A DNA stretch of 64,000 nucleotides from Takakia lepidozioides (taxonomy: Eukaryota > Streptophyta > Takakiopsida > Takakiales > Takakiaceae). The stretch is from assembly GCA_030704615.1 (NCBI GenBank), contig CM060734.1:62452042-62516041 (forward strand), read 5' to 3'. The notes under the pieces are model-generated. The model saw only the letters and a list, made by a program, of their open reading frames with translations, had not been told where the DNA came from and ran no database searches. Made by a program: the position numbers and the translations under genes. Of this stretch, positions 62,420-64,000 are shown one piece after another (the stretch's first letter is position 1; each line of letters starts with the position of its first letter).

Positions 62420-64000
62420 ATGGCAGCGTCTTCACGTGTTCTCCTGCAAGCACATGCCCGCTGCCGACGCAAGGCCCTGTCCTGTCGCTTCGGTCATGCG
62501 GGAGGCCTCGGGTCATGCAACGGATTCAAGGGCTGGGCTGTGGAGCTGAAAGCGACATCCCCGTTGGCAATGCGCAAAGAACGGAGACGCTTGCAAATGG
62601 TGGCTATGGCGCCTTCGGGGATGCCATTCAAATTAGGTCATCACACGAAACACTTTGCGGTTTCCTTTTTGTGGTCGCTGTATTGTATGTATGCGACGTC
62701 GGATCCAGGCTCGGAGTTGTTTGCGCAATTCAGCATAAACGAATGTACTCTGGGCAAAGAAGCAAGAAAGCGCAGAAGATCGTTAGACAAGGCCGATAAT
62801 TGGTATATCTCGCGTGTAGGTGAACGCTGGAGCATGGAACAGCGCTGGCAGGAGTTCTTTCAAGATCCTTCGCATTGGTGGGACAGTAGCCTTGACAAGG
62901 TAAACAATCTTCATGTAGGATGAGCAGGAGTGTGAGGGAGTTCCACTGAACCCTGGTATGATAATATTGTGTGGACTGGATTGACCCCTAGTTGTCGAGA
63001 TCTCGCTTTGCTCTGCAAAAACTGCTTTTACTGTAGGATGTTGTTCCTGAGCAGTATGCACAGACCACTTGATTTCCAGACTACAGACATAGGTTTGTCT
63101 ACCATCTGTGTAAGTTTGGACACGTTCATATGTTTCTCATTGTCTGGAGTCCAATGGAGCCCAATTTGACTTGAATGTTGTTGAAAGCTCCCTAGCTCTC
63201 CTCCATTGTTAATGCTGTCGGATATTGGGGCACAAGGTCTACTGTGGAGCATGGAGCAGAGCTGGCACAAGTTTTTTAAAGATCCTTCACAATGGTTGGA
63301 CAACCGCAATTGCAAGGTGTGGATTTTTTTTAATGTACGGTGTGAAGAAGTTTGCCCATCCTGCAAGTGTGGGCTCTTCCCATCAGTATCATGATTTGGT
63401 ATTTTCCTTGGTGTCTACAAGGTAGTTGGGTGGGTCAGCTTGGTCTTAGGAGGCCGAGTTCATGTCTATTGCTGCTCAGCTGCACCGTGGTGGTTCTCCT
63501 CACAGACCAATCCGAAATCACCTGACTACAGACACAAGCAGCACACACAAGAGGTCCTTTTGGGTTGACTGTCGGTTGAATCCTCCATGGTTGAAAGAAA
63601 AGCTAGCTGCTTTTGTGACACACGATCAAGAACAATGTGGTGAGGGCACCTTCTTCTTCAACACATTTCAGCCAATTTTGCCCTCTTATCATAGTCGTCT
63701 CTAATATTGCATGTTCAATTCTGCAAGTTAGCTCAGTGGGTGGATCTATGGTGGTTTGGAGTGATTCTCACATGCTGCTGCACATGTGTCAGCAGGAAAG
63801 TATCCAAAAACAGCTAACACAAATGAGCAGAAGCTCTCGAATGAATATTTTTCCAACCCCAGTCAATGGTGGGACAATCGAGGCAAAAAGGTGAATGCCT
63901 GTTAGATTACAGAGAGAAGGAGACAACAAGATGCAATGCAAAGCTTTGGTGGAAATGGTCATCCGCTCTCTCCCCAGCACATTTTTTAAATCCTGGGAGC
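62370..64000 (+). repeat. Segmental duplication of the PDF-exon block (partner 53930-55290)
   Basis: Exons and introns align collinearly with 53930-55290, including the shared final TTTTTTAAATCCTGGGAGC (55267 in copy 1). Divergence is modest and includes small indels. The repeat continues past the window edge. Confidence 0.88.
62420..63890 (+). CDS. PDF-motif (OSB-like) exons, copy 2 (partial gene)
   Basis: Exons: 62420-62636 (start codon; R/A/S-rich, organelle-targeting-like N-terminus), 62709-62899 (S-E-L-F-A-Q-F-S-I-N, then R-W-Q-E-F-F-Q-D-P-S-H-W-W-D), 63237-63316 (F-F-K-D-P-S-Q-W-L-D-N-R), 63506 onward (N-P-K-S-P-D-Y-R-H-K) and 63793-63890 (N-P-S-Q-W-W-D-N-R-G-K-K). Exons 1 and 2 join in phase and are in better shape than copy 1. 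The 63506 exon carries the same extra T (63558-63561) as copy 1, so W-V-D is out of frame. The window ends in the intron that precedes the PPR exon in copy 1. The PDF motif defines OSB single-strand-binding proteins of plant organelles; no OB-fold is visible. Confidence 0.68.

Overview
The window is nuclear DNA of a land plant. The evidence is plant-type genes split by many GT-AG introns, a PPR-DYW organelle RNA-editing factor, a plastid-type DUF3326 protein, a DNA2/JHS1-type replication helicase, and dense LINE and Ty3/gypsy debris. Long introns packed with LINE fragments and a PPR array of near-identical repeats suggest a seed-free plant, most likely a fern; this is an inference, not a demonstration.

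Layout, left to right. (1) 83-339 (-): first exon of a SKIP24-like F-box gene running off the left edge. (2) 1121-5063 (-): nine-exon 20S proteasome alpha-5 gene (PAE) with a 2-nt reading-frame lesion. (3) 5.0-9.5 kb: a GA-rich promoter segment followed by LINE remnants. (4) 9558-13457 (+): complete nine-exon DUF3326 gene, every intron phase 0. (5) 14427-14885: second copy of the PAE-exon/promoter segment, carrying an E2F-like site. (6) 15196-40716 (+): complete 34-exon DNA2 gene; the exon series can be joined in frame to about 1516 residues. Its introns hold two LINE families, including two copies bounded by intact 16-17 bp target-site duplications. (7) 40.7-44.7 kb: repeat debris only. (8) 44690-51776 (-): decayed Ty3/gypsy element with a cytosine-5 DNA methyltransferase between protease and reverse transcriptase. 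(9) 53938-58064 (+): exons encoding an organelle-targeting-like N-terminus and PDF motifs (the OSB-protein motif); the last PDF half-motif is in one uninterrupted reading frame with a PPR-E-DYW protein. (10) 58.1-62.4 kb: U6 snRNA fragment, simple repeats, a decayed LINE and an AT-rich segment. (11) 62420-63890 (+): second copy of the PDF exons; the window ends inside the intron that precedes the PPR exon in the first copy.

The two most notable items are the retrotransposon-borne methyltransferase and the PDF-PPR-DYW fusion. DNA2 and the proteasome gene are ordinary housekeeping genes. They are linked by a duplicated promoter-bearing segment, which may supply the DNA2 promoter.
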